A DNA stretch of 64,000 nt. Source: Actinorhabdospora filicis (lineage in GTDB: Bacteria > Actinomycetota > Actinomycetes > Mycobacteriales > Micromonosporaceae). Positions 24,747 to 34,188 of this stretch are shown piece by piece. A program made the position numbers and the translations under genes. The stretch covers positions 1,805,370-1,869,369 of the forward strand of contig NZ_BSTX01000001.1 of NCBI RefSeq assembly GCF_030269765.1, written 5' to 3'. Below the pieces are notes generated by a model. That model was not told where the DNA came from. It made no database searches and saw only the letters and a list, made by a program, of their open reading frames with translations. The stretch's first letter is position 1, and the number at the start of each line of letters is the position of its first letter.

Positions 24747-26255
24747 ATGACGCACTTCGACGCCGTCGTCGTCGGCGCCGGCCACAACGGCCTGGTCGCC
24801 GCCGCCTACCTGGCCCGCGCCGGCAAGCGGGTCGCCGTCCTCGAACGGCGCCGGAACACCGGTGGCGCGGCGGTCTCCGCCGAGGTCTTCCCGGGTGTGG
24901 CCGCGCGCCTGTCGAAGTACTCCTACCTGGTGAGCCTGTTCCCGGACGCCATCGCGCGCGACCTGGGCGTCGACCTGCGCCTGGCGCGCCGCACGATCTC
25001 GTCCTACACCCCCGTGCCGGGTGGGGACGACGGCCTGCTCATCGGGGACGGCGGGGCGTCCATGGCGCGGCTGGCCCCCGGCGACGCGGAGGGCTGGGCG
25101 CGGCTCTACGGCCGCACCGCCGACCTTGCCAAGGCGGTGTTCGGGACGCTCACCGAGCCGCTGCGCAGCCGCGAGGACTTCCGCGCGCTCGTCGACCCGG
25201 GCACGTGGGAGGCGGTCTTCGAGCGGCCCCTGTCGGAGCTCATCGAGCGGGAGATCGCCGACGACCTGGTGCGCGGCGTCGTCCTCACCGACGGACTGAT
25301 CGGCACCTTCGCCACCGCCGACGACGCCTCGCTGGCGCAGAACCGCTGCTTCCTGTACCACGTGATCGGGCGCGGCACCGGCGACTGGGACGTGCCGATC
25401 GGCGGCATGGGCGCGGTCACCGGGCAGCTCGCGGCACGGGCGGCCGAGTACGGCGCGAGCCTGACCACCGGCGCCGAGGTCACCGCGATCGAGACGGACG
25501 GCCGTCACGCGCGCGTCCACTACCGCACCCGCGACGGCGAGCACGTCCTGGACGCCGCGCAGGTCCTGGTCAACGCCTCGCCCACGGAGCTGGCCGCGCT
25601 GCTCGGGGAGACCCCCGAGCCGGTCGAGGGCGCGCAGCTGAAGGTGAACATGCTGCTCAAGCGGCTGCCGAGGCTGCGCGGCGGCGTCGCTCCGGCCGAC
25701 GCGTTCGCCGGGACGTTCCACGTGAACGAGACCTACTCGCAGCTGGCGGCGGCCCACGCCGAGGTCGCCGGGGGGCGTGTCCCGTCGCTGCCGCCGTGCG
25801 AGATCTACTGCCACTCGCTGTCCGACCCGTCGATTCTGGGACCGGGGCTGCGCGCCTCGGGCGCGCAGACGCTCACCCTGTTCGGGCTGCACATGCCGCA
25901 CCGGCTGTTCGAGCGCGACAACGAGGCGACCCGCGAGGCGGCGCTGGCGGCGACGCTGCGGTCGCTGAACTCGGTGCTGGCCGAGCCGATCGAGGACGTC
26001 CTGTACCGCGACGCCGAGGGCCGCCCGTGCGTCGAGGCGCACTCCACGGCCGATCTGGAGCGCGAGCTGCGGCTGCCCGGCGGCAACATCTTCCACCGCC
26101 CGCTGGCCTGGCCCTTCGCCGAGGACGGCGACGGCCGGTGGGGTGTGGAGACCGCCCACGCGAACGTGTTCGTGTGCGGGGCCGGGGCCAAGCGCGGCGG
26201 CGGGGTGTCGGGCGTCCCGGGTCACAACGCTGCGATGGCGGCGCTGGGACGCTAG
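24747..26255 (+). CDS. Phytoene-desaturase-like FAD-dependent oxidoreductase
   Basis: 502 aa. N-terminal dinucleotide-binding fold VVVGAGHNGLVAAAYLARAG at 7-26 with ERRRNTGGAA; C-terminal FAD motif CGAGAKRGGGVSGVPGHNAA. The family (NAD(P)/FAD-dependent, PYROXD2/phytoene dehydrogenase-like) covers carotenoid desaturases and oxidoreductases of unknown substrate; there is no crtB or other carotenoid gene nearby, so the PYROXD2-like class is more likely. Start is leaderless-type. Its stop overlaps the convergent small membrane gene. Confidence 0.88.
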   Translation: MTHFDAVVVGAGHNGLVAAAYLARAGKRVAVLERRRNTGGAAVSAEVFPGVAARLSKYSYLVSLFPDAIARDLGVDLRLARRTISSYTPVPGGDDGLLIGDGGASMARLAPGDAEGWARLYGRTADLAKAVFGTLTEPLRSREDFRALVDPGTWEAVFERPLSELIEREIADDLVRGVVLTDGLIGTFATADDASLAQNRCFLYHVIGRGTGDWDVPIGGMGAVTGQLAARAAEYGASLTTGAEVTAIETDGRHARVHYRTRDGEHVLDAAQVLVNASPTELAALLGETPEPVEGAQLKVNMLLKRLPRLRGGVAPADAFAGTFHVNETYSQLAAAHAEVAGGRVPSLPPCEIYCHSLSDPSILGPGLRASGAQTLTLFGLHMPHRLFERDNEATREAALAATLRSLNSVLAEPIEDVLYRDAEGRPCVEAHSTADLERELRLPGGNIFHRPLAWPFAEDGDGRWGVETAHANVFVCGAGAKRGGGVSGVPGHNAAMAALGR

Positions 26256-26377
26256 TCGAGCGCGAAGACCACCAGCGCCAGCAGCCCGCCGAGCAGGACG
26301 GCGCGGGCCACGAGCACCGCGATGCGCAGGGTCTTGTCCTCGTGGTGGACGCGGTGGGGAGGCGTCAGTGTTGCCAT
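26252..26377 (-). CDS. Small single-span membrane protein
   Basis: 41 aa from ATG 26377: a polar N-terminus with HxxHHED, then one membrane segment (LRIAVLVARAVLLGGLLALVVFAL) to the end. Weak ribosome site. The stop overlaps that of the oxidoreductase. Coding is plausible from the clean topology but not certain. Confidence 0.5.
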   Translation of the reverse strand: MATLTPPHRVHHEDKTLRIAVLVARAVLLGGLLALVVFALD

Positions 26378-26557
26378 GTCACCGAGTGTGCGGCGGGGCG
26401 GGTGCCGCGGCCAGGATCTTGACGCGTCCTTGACACCTTCTGAGGACATAGCAGTGGGCCACTGACACCTACCGTCAGCGCCACCCACCTGAGAAGTGGC
26501 CTGGACGCGCGCGGCTCGGCGGGCTTAGGCTGCCGCGTCCGTCATCGAAGGAGCCCC

Positions 26558-27493
26558 ATGGCCACCACCCCGTCCCCGCGCACGTGGCTGCCCGCGTTCG
26601 CCGTCCTCGCCCTGGTCTGGGGCAACAGCTTCCTGTTCATCAAGGTCGCCGTCGCCGACCTGCACCCGTTCCAGCTCACCCTCATCCGGGTGGTGGTGGG
26701 CGCGCTGACGATGCTCGCGATCATCCTGGTGACCCGCGACAGGCTGCCGCGCGGCTGGAAGCTGTGGGGGCACTTCTTCGCCGCCTCGACGGTGATGAGC
26801 ACGATCCCGTTCACGCTGTTCGGCTACGGGGAGACGCAGGTGTCCTCGGTGCTGGCCGCGATCTGGAACGCGACCACGCCGCTGTGCACGCTGCTGTTCA
26901 CCCTGGTCCTGCTCAAGGGCGAGCGCCCCAGCGCCGGGCGGATCGGCGGGCTGGTCCTGGGTTTCCTCGGGGTGATGGTGGTGCTCGGGGTGTGGCGGCC
27001 GATGGCGGGCGGGGCGATCATGGGCAGCCTCGCGTGCTTCATCGCCGCCGCCAGCTACGGGCTGGGCGGGGTGTACATGCGCAAGTTCCTCTCCGACCGG
27101 CCGGAGTCGGGGGTGGCCCTGTCGTTCGGGCAGCTGGTGGCGGCGACCGCGCAGATCCTGGTGATCGCGCCGATCATGGGCGTCTCGCCGGTGCCGACGC
27201 AGGCGGTGGAGCCGAAGGCGTGGGCGAGTGTGCTGGCGCTGGGCGCGCTGGGCACCGGGCTGGCCTACATGCTGATGTACCGCACGGTCCGGATCGTGGG
27301 TGTGACCACGATGTCGACGGTCACTTATCTGCTGCCGGTGGTGGCGGGGGTGACGGGGGTGGCGCTGCTCGGGGAGCACATCTCGTGGAATCAGCCGGTG
27401 GGCGCGCTGGTGGTGCTGGCGGCGATCGCCCTGACGCAGGGCCGCTTCACGAAGAAGAGGGCCGAATCCCCTGTCGCGGCGGGCGTGGACTGA
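26558..27493 (+). CDS. EamA/DMT-family transporter
   Basis: 311 aa, ten predicted membrane segments in two EamA halves (LVWGNSFLFIKVAV at the start of the first, ASYGLGGVYMRKF at the start of the second). Drug/metabolite transporters export amino acids, nucleosides or toxic compounds; substrate not predictable. ATG has AAGGAG upstream and TAGGCT at ~26525-26530 as a possible -10. Confidence 0.92.
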   Translation: MATTPSPRTWLPAFAVLALVWGNSFLFIKVAVADLHPFQLTLIRVVVGALTMLAIILVTRDRLPRGWKLWGHFFAASTVMSTIPFTLFGYGETQVSSVLAAIWNATTPLCTLLFTLVLLKGERPSAGRIGGLVLGFLGVMVVLGVWRPMAGGAIMGSLACFIAAASYGLGGVYMRKFLSDRPESGVALSFGQLVAATAQILVIAPIMGVSPVPTQAVEPKAWASVLALGALGTGLAYMLMYRTVRIVGVTTMSTVTYLLPVVAGVTGVALLGEHISWNQPVGALVVLAAIALTQGRFTKKRAESPVAAGVD

Positions 27494-27506
27494 CAGGATC
27501 GGGGCC

Positions 27507-28676
27507 ATGGACGACAAGCTCCGGGCCTGGTGGTCGGCCCGCCAGTGGCTGCCCGCGCCCGGCGCGGCCGTTCCCGCCGAGGTGCTGGCCACGACGGGGT
27601 GGGCGCGCTCGGTGGGCGGGGCGAACCCGTACGTCGAGCTGTTCGCCCGCGGCCGCCTGGGCCGGTCCACTGTGGACGAGGCGGTGGCGGCACTGGAGAT
27701 CCACGAGCTGCCCTCGGCGCGCGGCTGCACCTACGTCCTGCCCGCCTGCGACTTCAACCTCGGCCTGACGTTGTCGCGCCCGGCGGCCCGGGCGCCGCTG
27801 CGGGTCCTGGCGCGGCTGGGCGTCGGGGAGGCCGAGGTGGAGCGGCTGTGCGGTGAGGTGCTGGCCGTGCTGGACGGCGCGGGCGCCCCGATGAGCCCGG
27901 CCGAGCTGCGCGAGGCGCTGGGCGACGCCGTCCGCAACCTGGGCGAGGAGGGCCGCAAGAAGGGCGAGTCGACCACGCTGCCGACCGCGCTGGGGCTGCT
28001 CCAGTCGCACGGCGAGATCCGGCGCGTGCCGGAGGGCGGGCGTCTCGATCGGCAGCGCTACTCCTACATCCGCTGGAGCGGCGTGGAAGCGGTGGCGAAC
28101 GCGGCCGAGCGCGTCGCCCGCCGCTACTTCACCTGGGCGGGACCCGCGAGCCTGTCGCAGTTCCGCTGGTTCACCGCCTTCGGCGTCAAGGAGGCCAAGG
28201 CGGCCGTGGCGGACCTGGACCTGGTCGACGTCGGCGGCGGGCTGCTCATGCTCCCCGGGGACGCCGCCGCGTTCGCCGATTTCACGCCACCGCCGAACCC
28301 CGCGTACTCCCTGGTCTGCTGGATCGACGGCCTGGTACTGCTCCGCCGCGACCTGGCGTCCCTTGTGGACCCCGCCGACGCGGCCAATGAGATCCTCGGC
28401 AAGCCCATCGGCGGCCTGTCGGACCTGGCCACGCAGGCCATCGTCGATCGCGGGCGGATCGTGGGACTGTGGGAGTACGACCCCGAGGCGGGCGCGATCG
28501 TCTGGTGCTCCTTCGTTCCGGCCACCGACGCCCTGCGCGAGACGGTCGCGGCCACCGAGGCGTTCGTTCGCGCCGAGCTGGGTGATCTGCGCGGTTCCAG
28601 CCTGGACAGCCCGGCCTCCCGGCGCCCGCGCATCGAGGCGATCGAAAGGCTGGCCCGCGCCGGTCGCAGCCGGTAG
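27507..28676 (+). CDS. Winged-helix HTH_42 protein (AlkZ/YcaQ-like)
   Basis: 389 aa made of tandem winged-helix domains. The RYFTWAGPASLSQFRWFTAFG segment and LVDPADAANEILGK, VDRGRIVGLWEYDPEAG near the end are typical of the HTH_42 family, whose studied members (AlkZ, YcaQ/AlkX) are DNA glycosylases for crosslinks and alkylated bases. SQF could correspond to the catalytic Q-x-Q/D motif, but I cannot align it with confidence. 13 bp after the transporter gene, so perhaps co-transcribed. Confidence 0.75.
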   Translation: MDDKLRAWWSARQWLPAPGAAVPAEVLATTGWARSVGGANPYVELFARGRLGRSTVDEAVAALEIHELPSARGCTYVLPACDFNLGLTLSRPAARAPLRVLARLGVGEAEVERLCGEVLAVLDGAGAPMSPAELREALGDAVRNLGEEGRKKGESTTLPTALGLLQSHGEIRRVPEGGRLDRQRYSYIRWSGVEAVANAAERVARRYFTWAGPASLSQFRWFTAFGVKEAKAAVADLDLVDVGGGLLMLPGDAAAFADFTPPPNPAYSLVCWIDGLVLLRRDLASLVDPADAANEILGKPIGGLSDLATQAIVDRGRIVGLWEYDPEAGAIVWCSFVPATDALRETVAATEAFVRAELGDLRGSSLDSPASRRPRIEAIERLARAGRSR

Positions 28677-28679
28677 CCT
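28674..28679 (+). promoter_or_regulatory. -10 element, leaderless GH38 gene
   Basis: TAGCCT overlapping the preceding stop, 8 bases before ATG 28688. Confidence 0.45.
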
Positions 28680-28687
28680 CCCCCGGC

Positions 28688-31600
28688 ATGACCACCCCGC
28701 GCATCACGGCCGTCGTCTCCACCGACCTGTTCACCGGCACCGCGGACGATCCCCGCCAGATCCTGCGGGTCGCCCTCGACGGGGCCCGCGAGGGGCTCAC
28801 CCTCGCCGTCGCCGGACGCGGCGTGCGCGGCACCGCCACCGTCCCGCCCGGCGCCACCGAGGTCGAGGTCCCGATCGAGTTCACCGGCCCGGACAACGAT
28901 GTCATCGTCACCCTCCACGACGACGGCACCGAACTCGCCCGCGCCGAGTCCACAGTGGAGCGGCACGAGCCCGGCTGGACGATGCACCTGGTCTCGCACT
29001 TCCACTACGACCCCGTCTGGTGGAACACCCAGGCCGCCTACACCAGCCCATGGGAGTTCCTGGCCGGGGACGGCTCGACGCGCCCCCTGTGGTCCGGCAA
29101 CGGCTTCGCGCTCGTCGAGGCGCACATGGACCTCGCGCTGCGCGACCCGCTGTACAAGTTCGTGCTCGCCGAGATCGACTACCTCAAGCCGTTCTTCGAC
29201 ACCCACCCCGAGCGCCGCGCCGACCTCGCCCGGCTCCTGGCGACCGGACAGGCCGAGCTGCTCGGCGGCACCTATAACGAGCCGAACACCAACCTCACCG
29301 GACTGGAGACCACCGTCCGCAACATCGCCTACGGCGTGGGATACCAGCGCGGCATCCTCGGCGGCGATCCCCGCACCGCCTGGCAGCTGGACGTCTTCGG
29401 GCACGATCCGCAGTTCCCCGGCCTGCTCGCCGACGCCGGGCTGACCGGCTCGGCCTGGGCGCGCGGCCCGTTCCACCAGTGGGGGCCGATGCTGAAGAAC
29501 TACGGCGAGGCCGGCGGCGACGCCTCGGTCATGCAGTTCGACAGCGAATTCGAGTGGATCTCGCCCTCCGGCAAGGGCGTGCTGACCCACTACATGCCCA
29601 ACCACTACTCGGCCGGGTGGCGGATGGACTCGGCGTCCACATTGGCCGATGCCGAACGCCAGACCTACGAGCTGTACGCGGCCCTGAAACCGGTGGCGGC
29701 CACGAAGAACATCCTGCTGCCGGTCGGCACCGACTACACCCCGCCGAACAAGTGGGTGACGGCGATCCAGCGCGACTGGAACTCCCGCTACCTGTGGCCG
29801 CGGTTCGTGTGCGCGACCCCGCGCGACTTCCTGGACGCCGTGCGCGCCGAACTCGCCGAACGCGGCATGGCGGCGTCCCCGCAGTCGCGGGACATGAACC
29901 CGGTCTACACCGGCAAGGACGTCTCCTACATCGACACCAAGCAGGCGCAGCGGGCCGCCGAGACCGCCGCCACCGACGCCGAGAAGCTGGCGGTGCTGGC
30001 CGGGATCCTCGGCGGGCACGGGTATCCGCACGCGGCGATGGACAAGGTGTGGCGGCAGCTGGCCTACGGCGCCCACCACGACGCGATCACCGGCTCGGAG
30101 TCCGATCAGGTCTACATCGACCTGCTCACCGGCTGGCGCGAGGCGCACGACCTGGCCGCCGGGGTCCGCGACGCGGCCCTGGACGCCCTGGTGGGCCACG
30201 TCGCGGCGGAGGGCGTGGTCGTGGTGAACACCCTGGCCTTCGAGCGCGACGGACTGGTCCGGCTGCCGGTCGCCTCGTCCACAGTGGGCGTCGCGGACGG
30301 AGAGACGCCGGTGCCCTCGGCGGTGCTGGACGGGCACCTGGTGTTCCTGGCCACGGGCGTGCCGTCGATGGGCTGGAAGACCTTCACCCTCACCGAGGGC
30401 GGCGACGGCGGATGGACGCCGGCCGAGGGCACCGGCATCGAGAACGAGCACTACGCGGTGTGCGCCGACCCCGGCCGCGGCGGCGGACTGTCCAGTGTTG
30501 TCGAGAAGGCCGCGAAGCGCGAACTGCTGCGCGAGGGCGGTCTCGGCAACGAGCTGCGCGTCTACGAGGAGTACCCGACGCACCCGCACTTCGGCGAGGG
30601 CCCCTGGCACCTGCTGCCCGCCGGTCCCGTCCGCTCCTCGGGCGAGACGGAGGCGGTGGTGCGCAAGGAGGTCTCGGCCCTCGGCGAGCGCCTGGTCGTG
30701 CGGGGCCGGGTGGAGGACGTGGACTACGAGCAGACGGTGACGCTGCTGCGCGGCCACGACCGGGTCGATCTGCGCACCCGGGTCCTGGACTTCACCGGCG
30801 CCGACCGGCTGCTGCGGGTGAGGTTCGCCTGTGATCTGCCGGGCGCGCTGCCGGTGTCGGAGGTGGCGGGCGCGGCGATCGGGCGCGGGTTCGCGCTGCC
30901 CGATGTGGACAGTGCCGGGGCGCCGTGGACGCTGGACAATCCGGCGAACACGTGGTTCGGGCTGTCCTCGGCGCTGTGGGTGGATCTGGGCGAGGGCGGT
31001 TTCCGCTCGGTGGGGGTGGTGGAGATCGTGGCCCCGGAGGGCGAGCCGGGGGTCCGGGATCTGGTGGTGGAGCTGGCGCGGCTGGGTGTGACGGCGACGG
31101 TGACGCGCCCGGAGGGGCCGCGTTACGGGTGGCTGCACGTGGATTCGAATCTGCCGGACACCCGGATCGTGCTGGGCGGCCCGGAGCGGAACGCGGTGGC
31201 GGCGGAGCTACTGGCGGGGGTGGCGGGCGTCGGGGGTCTCATGTGGATTCCGGCGGAGCGGCCGCTGACGGAGGTGTGGCGGCCGAACGCCGATCTGCGG
31301 GACCTGCGGGCGCTGCCGGCGTTGCTCGCGGCGGACGTCCCCGCGCTGCTGGACGAGCTGGACGAGCAGCGCGGCCGCAACCGCCCGGCCGAGATCCGCG
31401 CGGCCTGCGTCCTGGCGCCGCCGGAGGGCGAGCCGGTGGTGCGCGAGTGCCGCACGGTCGCGCTGCTCACCTACGGCCTGCCGGGTTTCGCGGTGGACGC
31501 CACGGGCGCGCTGCACGCGTCGCTGATGCGCTCGTGCACGGGCTGGCCTTCGGGGGTGTGGATCGATCCGCCGCGCCGGACCGCGCCGGACGGCTCGGGG

Positions 31601-32824
31601 TTCCAGTTGCAGCACTGGACGCACGAGTTCGACTACGCGCTGGTCTCCGGTGGCGGCGACTGGCGGGAGCTGCGGCTGTCGGCGCAGGGTCAGGAGTTCT
31701 CCACGCCGCTGCACGCGCGCATGTCGACCGGTGGGGGTGGGCTGCCGGGCGTCCACTCGATGCTGCGGATCGAGCCGGAGCGGGACGTGCTGCTGACCGC
31801 GCTCAAGCCCGCCGGGCACGCGATCGCCTTCGGTGAGTCCCCTGTGGACGGCGAGGTGGCGCTGCGGCTGTCGGAGGCCAGCGGGCTCGGGCAGATCGTG
31901 TCGGTGGACTTCGGTGATCTGCGCTGCGCCGATCTGCTGGAGCGGCCCGGCGAGCCCGCCGATGAGCAATTCGTACTGGAGGGGCACGAGATCGCCACGT
32001 TCGTCGCGTCCGTGCCACCGGCTCCGGGTCCGGTGCTGGGCGCCGACGCCGAGGTCGCCCAACCGGTCTACGCGCGCTACTGGCTGCACAACCGGGGTCC
32101 GGCGCCGATGGGCTACCAGCCGCTCGGGCTGGCGGTGTCCCCGGCGCTGCTCACCGTAGAGCCGGGGCAGGACGTCGCGCTGGAGGTGCGGGTGTCCTCG
32201 CAGCGCACCGACGCGACGGTCGCCGGGCACGTCACGGTGGTCTCGCCGTGGCGCGACGACGATCTCGACGTCTACGAGCTGCCGCCGCGCGGGCACGTCG
32301 TCCAGCGCTTGGAAATGCGAGTGCCCGATGACCTGGCCGAGGGCGTCTACTTCATCCGGGCCCGCGCCTTCGACGGCCGCCACGAGATCGAGGACGTGGT
32401 GACGGTGGTGTGCGGCGAGTCGCCGGTGCTGCCCGTGGGCGACCCGGTGAAGGAGTGGAAGGACTCCGCCCAGGGCACCACGGCGGCCGAGGCGCGAGCG
32501 ACCGGGCTGACGACGACGCTGCTCACGCCGTCCCTGGACCTGGTCGCGGGCGGTGCGGGCGAGCTGCGGCTGCGGCTGGAGAACGGCTGCGAGAGCGCGA
32601 TCTCCGCCGAGTTGCAGCTGGCCTCGCCGTGGGGCACGTGGGAGCTGTTCCCGCGGGCGGTGCTGGGCGCGTCGGTCGAGCCCGGGCACGAGACCGAGGT
32701 GGCCTTCCCCGTGCACGTGCCGCCCGACGCCCGCCCGGGTCATTACTGGGCGATGGTGAAGGTCATGTGGTTCGGGCGCGTCGCCTACACCGAGGCCGTG
32801 CGGGTCGAGGTCAGGCGAGCATGA
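28688..32824 (+). CDS. Glycoside hydrolase family 38 alpha-mannosidase, large
   Basis: 1378 aa, larger than usual bacterial GH38 enzymes (~850-1050). No signal peptide. Catalytic barrel: zinc ligands H106 and D108 (SHFHYDPVWW), nucleophile/ligand D235 (WQLDVFGHD), and a later His near residue 462 (GAHHDAITG). A middle helical domain and C-terminal GH38 beta domains follow to ~1100; the last ~250 residues contain two Ig-like blocks of NEW3/NPCBM-associated type (ALEVRVSSQRTDATVAG, RPGHYWAMVKV). Hydrolyses alpha-mannosides; natural glycan unknown. Start at a leaderless-type ATG. Confidence 0.93.
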   Translation: MTTPRITAVVSTDLFTGTADDPRQILRVALDGAREGLTLAVAGRGVRGTATVPPGATEVEVPIEFTGPDNDVIVTLHDDGTELARAESTVERHEPGWTMHLVSHFHYDPVWWNTQAAYTSPWEFLAGDGSTRPLWSGNGFALVEAHMDLALRDPLYKFVLAEIDYLKPFFDTHPERRADLARLLATGQAELLGGTYNEPNTNLTGLETTVRNIAYGVGYQRGILGGDPRTAWQLDVFGHDPQFPGLLADAGLTGSAWARGPFHQWGPMLKNYGEAGGDASVMQFDSEFEWISPSGKGVLTHYMPNHYSAGWRMDSASTLADAERQTYELYAALKPVAATKNILLPVGTDYTPPNKWVTAIQRDWNSRYLWPRFVCATPRDFLDAVRAELAERGMAASPQSRDMNPVYTGKDVSYIDTKQAQRAAETAATDAEKLAVLAGILGGHGYPHAAMDKVWRQLAYGAHHDAITGSESDQVYIDLLTGWREAHDLAAGVRDAALDALVGHVAAEGVVVVNTLAFERDGLVRLPVASSTVGVADGETPVPSAVLDGHLVFLATGVPSMGWKTFTLTEGGDGGWTPAEGTGIENEHYAVCADPGRGGGLSSVVEKAAKRELLREGGLGNELRVYEEYPTHPHFGEGPWHLLPAGPVRSSGETEAVVRKEVSALGERLVVRGRVEDVDYEQTVTLLRGHDRVDLRTRVLDFTGADRLLRVRFACDLPGALPVSEVAGAAIGRGFALPDVDSAGAPWTLDNPANTWFGLSSALWVDLGEGGFRSVGVVEIVAPEGEPGVRDLVVELARLGVTATVTRPEGPRYGWLHVDSNLPDTRIVLGGPERNAVAAELLAGVAGVGGLMWIPAERPLTEVWRPNADLRDLRALPALLAADVPALLDELDEQRGRNRPAEIRAACVLAPPEGEPVVRECRTVALLTYGLPGFAVDATGALHASLMRSCTGWPSGVWIDPPRRTAPDGSGFQLQHWTHEFDYALVSGGGDWRELRLSAQGQEFSTPLHARMSTGGGGLPGVHSMLRIEPERDVLLTALKPAGHAIAFGESPVDGEVALRLSEASGLGQIVSVDFGDLRCADLLERPGEPADEQFVLEGHEIATFVASVPPAPGPVLGADAEVAQPVYARYWLHNRGPAPMGYQPLGLAVSPALLTVEPGQDVALEVRVSSQRTDATVAGHVTVVSPWRDDDLDVYELPPRGHVVQRLEMRVPDDLAEGVYFIRARAFDGRHEIEDVVTVVCGESPVLPVGDPVKEWKDSAQGTTAAEARATGLTTTLLTPSLDLVAGGAGELRLRLENGCESAISAELQLASPWGTWELFPRAVLGASVEPGHETEVAFPVHVPPDARPGHYWAMVKVMWFGRVAYTEAVRVEVRRA

Positions 32825-33134
32825 CGCCGGTGACCGCTCCCGCCAGCTGAACCGCCAGGCCGCCCAGCCCGAACCACACGGGCGGGCGGCGGCGGTTCAC
32901 GATCCAGCCGCCGAGGGTGAGCAGGAGGCCCAGGACCGCCGGGATCGCCAGCACCGCGCCCAGCCGCTCGCGTCCCTCGTCGGTGCAGAACAGGCCCGGG
33001 GCGTCCTGGTGGCAGCCGCCCTCGGTGCCGTCGAGGAGCAGGCCGAGGGAGAGGGTGAGACCCGTCCAGGCGGCGGCGCAGAGGTTGATGAGCACGGTGA
33101 CGGCGACGTGCGGTACCGAGGCGGGCTTGGGCAT
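32811..33134 (-). CDS. Small membrane protein, paralogue A of four
   Basis: 107 aa, three membrane segments. After the first comes a non-cytoplasmic loop with two cysteines (GGCHQDAPGLFC), the mark of a local family of four (this gene and those at 33182, 33532 and 33807). Ends with GGLAVQLAGAVTGVMLA. TACCGT at 33141-33146 (minus strand) lies 6 bases before the ATG, so leaderless. The last 14 bp overlap the end of the GH38 gene. Function unknown. Confidence 0.8.
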   Translation of the reverse strand: MPKPASVPHVAVTVLINLCAAAWTGLTLSLGLLLDGTEGGCHQDAPGLFCTDEGRERLGAVLAIPAVLGLLLTLGGWIVNRRRPPVWFGLGGLAVQLAGAVTGVMLA

Positions 33135-33168
33135 CAGCGCACGGTAGCGGCCACTGGCAAACCGGATC

Positions 33169-33174
33169 TACCCT
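33169..33174 (+). promoter_or_regulatory. -10 element, leaderless small membrane gene
   Basis: TACCCT, 7 bases before ATG 33182. Confidence 0.5.
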
Positions 33175-33181
33175 CGGCCGC

Positions 33182-33535
33182 ATGGTGTACCCACGTCCCC
33201 CTCGCCCCCCGGTCTCGGGCGGCCGTCTCGCCTGGGCGATCGTGTGCCTGGCCATCGCGGTGCCCGGCGCGGCGATGCTGACGATGGTCGGCATCCTCGC
33301 GCCGATGTCCTCCGACGGGTGCGGCACCACCGCCGACGGGTTCATCTGCACGGTGGCCGGGCAGTGGACGATCCTGCTGGTACCCCTCGCCATGGCGGGG
33401 GTGGCGCTGCTGGCGCCGATCATCGGGCTGGCGGTGCGCGCCCGGCGGCCCTCACCGATCCCCGGCGCGCTGGCACTGCTGGCGCTGGTCATCGGCTTCG
33501 GCACCATCTGGGCCATCGCCGCCACCGCCCGCTAA
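33182..33535 (+). CDS. Small membrane protein, paralogue B of four
   Basis: 117 aa, three to four membrane segments, Pro-rich N-terminus. Loop cysteines DGCGTTADGFIC after the first span match the spacing in its neighbours. Read opposite to the other three. No domain recognised. Its last four bases overlap the convergent paralogue C. Confidence 0.8.
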   Translation: MVYPRPPRPPVSGGRLAWAIVCLAIAVPGAAMLTMVGILAPMSSDGCGTTADGFICTVAGQWTILLVPLAMAGVALLAPIIGLAVRARRPSPIPGALALLALVIGFGTIWAIAATAR

Positions 33536-33810
33536 CGCGACGAGAGGTACACGCCCAGGCACGCGCCGGCCAGCTGGACCGCGATCGCCACCCAGCCCAG
33601 CCGTCCCCGCGTGACCAGGACGAGCGCCACCCCGCCCACCGCGGTCAGCACGAACGGCGCGGCGATGAGCAGCAGCCCGCCGGTGGAGCACATGAGCGCT
33701 CCCCCGCCGCCCCGGCACACCGCCGGGGACAGCAGCGCGATGAACCCCGCCCAGCAGACCGCGGCGACGGCGCCGATGACCGACAGCGCGGTGAGGACCG
33801 GACGGGTCAC
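33532..33810 (-). CDS. Small membrane protein, paralogue C of four
   Basis: 92 aa from GTG 33808-33810, overlapping the stop of paralogue D as GTGA. Three membrane segments; loop cysteines AVCRGGGGALMC; the C-terminus LGWVAIAVQLAGACLGVYLSS is close to that of paralogue A (VQLAGAVTGVMLA), which supports common descent. Function unknown. Confidence 0.78.
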   Translation of the reverse strand: MTRPVLTALSVIGAVAAVCWAGFIALLSPAVCRGGGGALMCSTGGLLLIAAPFVLTAVGGVALVLVTRGRLGWVAIAVQLAGACLGVYLSSR

Positions 33811-34157
33811 CCGAAGACCCGGAAGACCACGCCGACGATGACGAACAGTGACAGGCACTGCGCGGCGACGCCCGCCGCACCGAGCCACACCGACATCGGC
33901 CGACGGCGGGTGAGGACCCCGGCGAGGGCCATCGCGAACCCGCCGATCCCGGTCACCGCCAGGACCGCGCCCATGCCGGCCGACTCGGTGTAGTCGCAGG
34001 TGAGCGTCGGATGGTCGCAGCGCATTCCGTCGCCGACGTACAGGCCGAGGGCGAGCAGGCCCGCGAGGGCCAGCGCCAGGACCGACACGATGAGCAGGGC
34101 CCACACGGCGGCGGTGCGCCCACCGGACGGGCGGACGCGAGTTAAGGGGGTGGCCAT
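33807..34157 (-). CDS. Small membrane protein, paralogue D of four
   Basis: 116 aa, three to four membrane segments. Loop cysteines MRCDHPTLTC after the first span. The ATG is preceded at 5 bases by TAGGGT (34163-34168, minus strand). Cotranscribed with paralogue C. The C-terminal AAGVAAQCLSLFVIVGVVF matches the VQLAG segment of the others in position. Confidence 0.78.
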   Translation of the reverse strand: MATPLTRVRPSGGRTAAVWALLIVSVLALALAGLLALGLYVGDGMRCDHPTLTCDYTESAGMGAVLAVTGIGGFAMALAGVLTRRRPMSVWLGAAGVAAQCLSLFVIVGVVFRVFG

Positions 34158-34176
34158 GCGTCACCCTACTTCGCGC

Positions 34177-34182
34177 TAGCCT
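34177..34182 (+). promoter_or_regulatory. -10 element, leaderless gene at 34189
   Basis: TAGCCT, 6 bases before ATG 34189. The oppositely oriented -10 of paralogue D lies at 34163-34168, so the two promoters are back to back. Confidence 0.5.
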
Positions 34183-34188
34183 CCGCCC

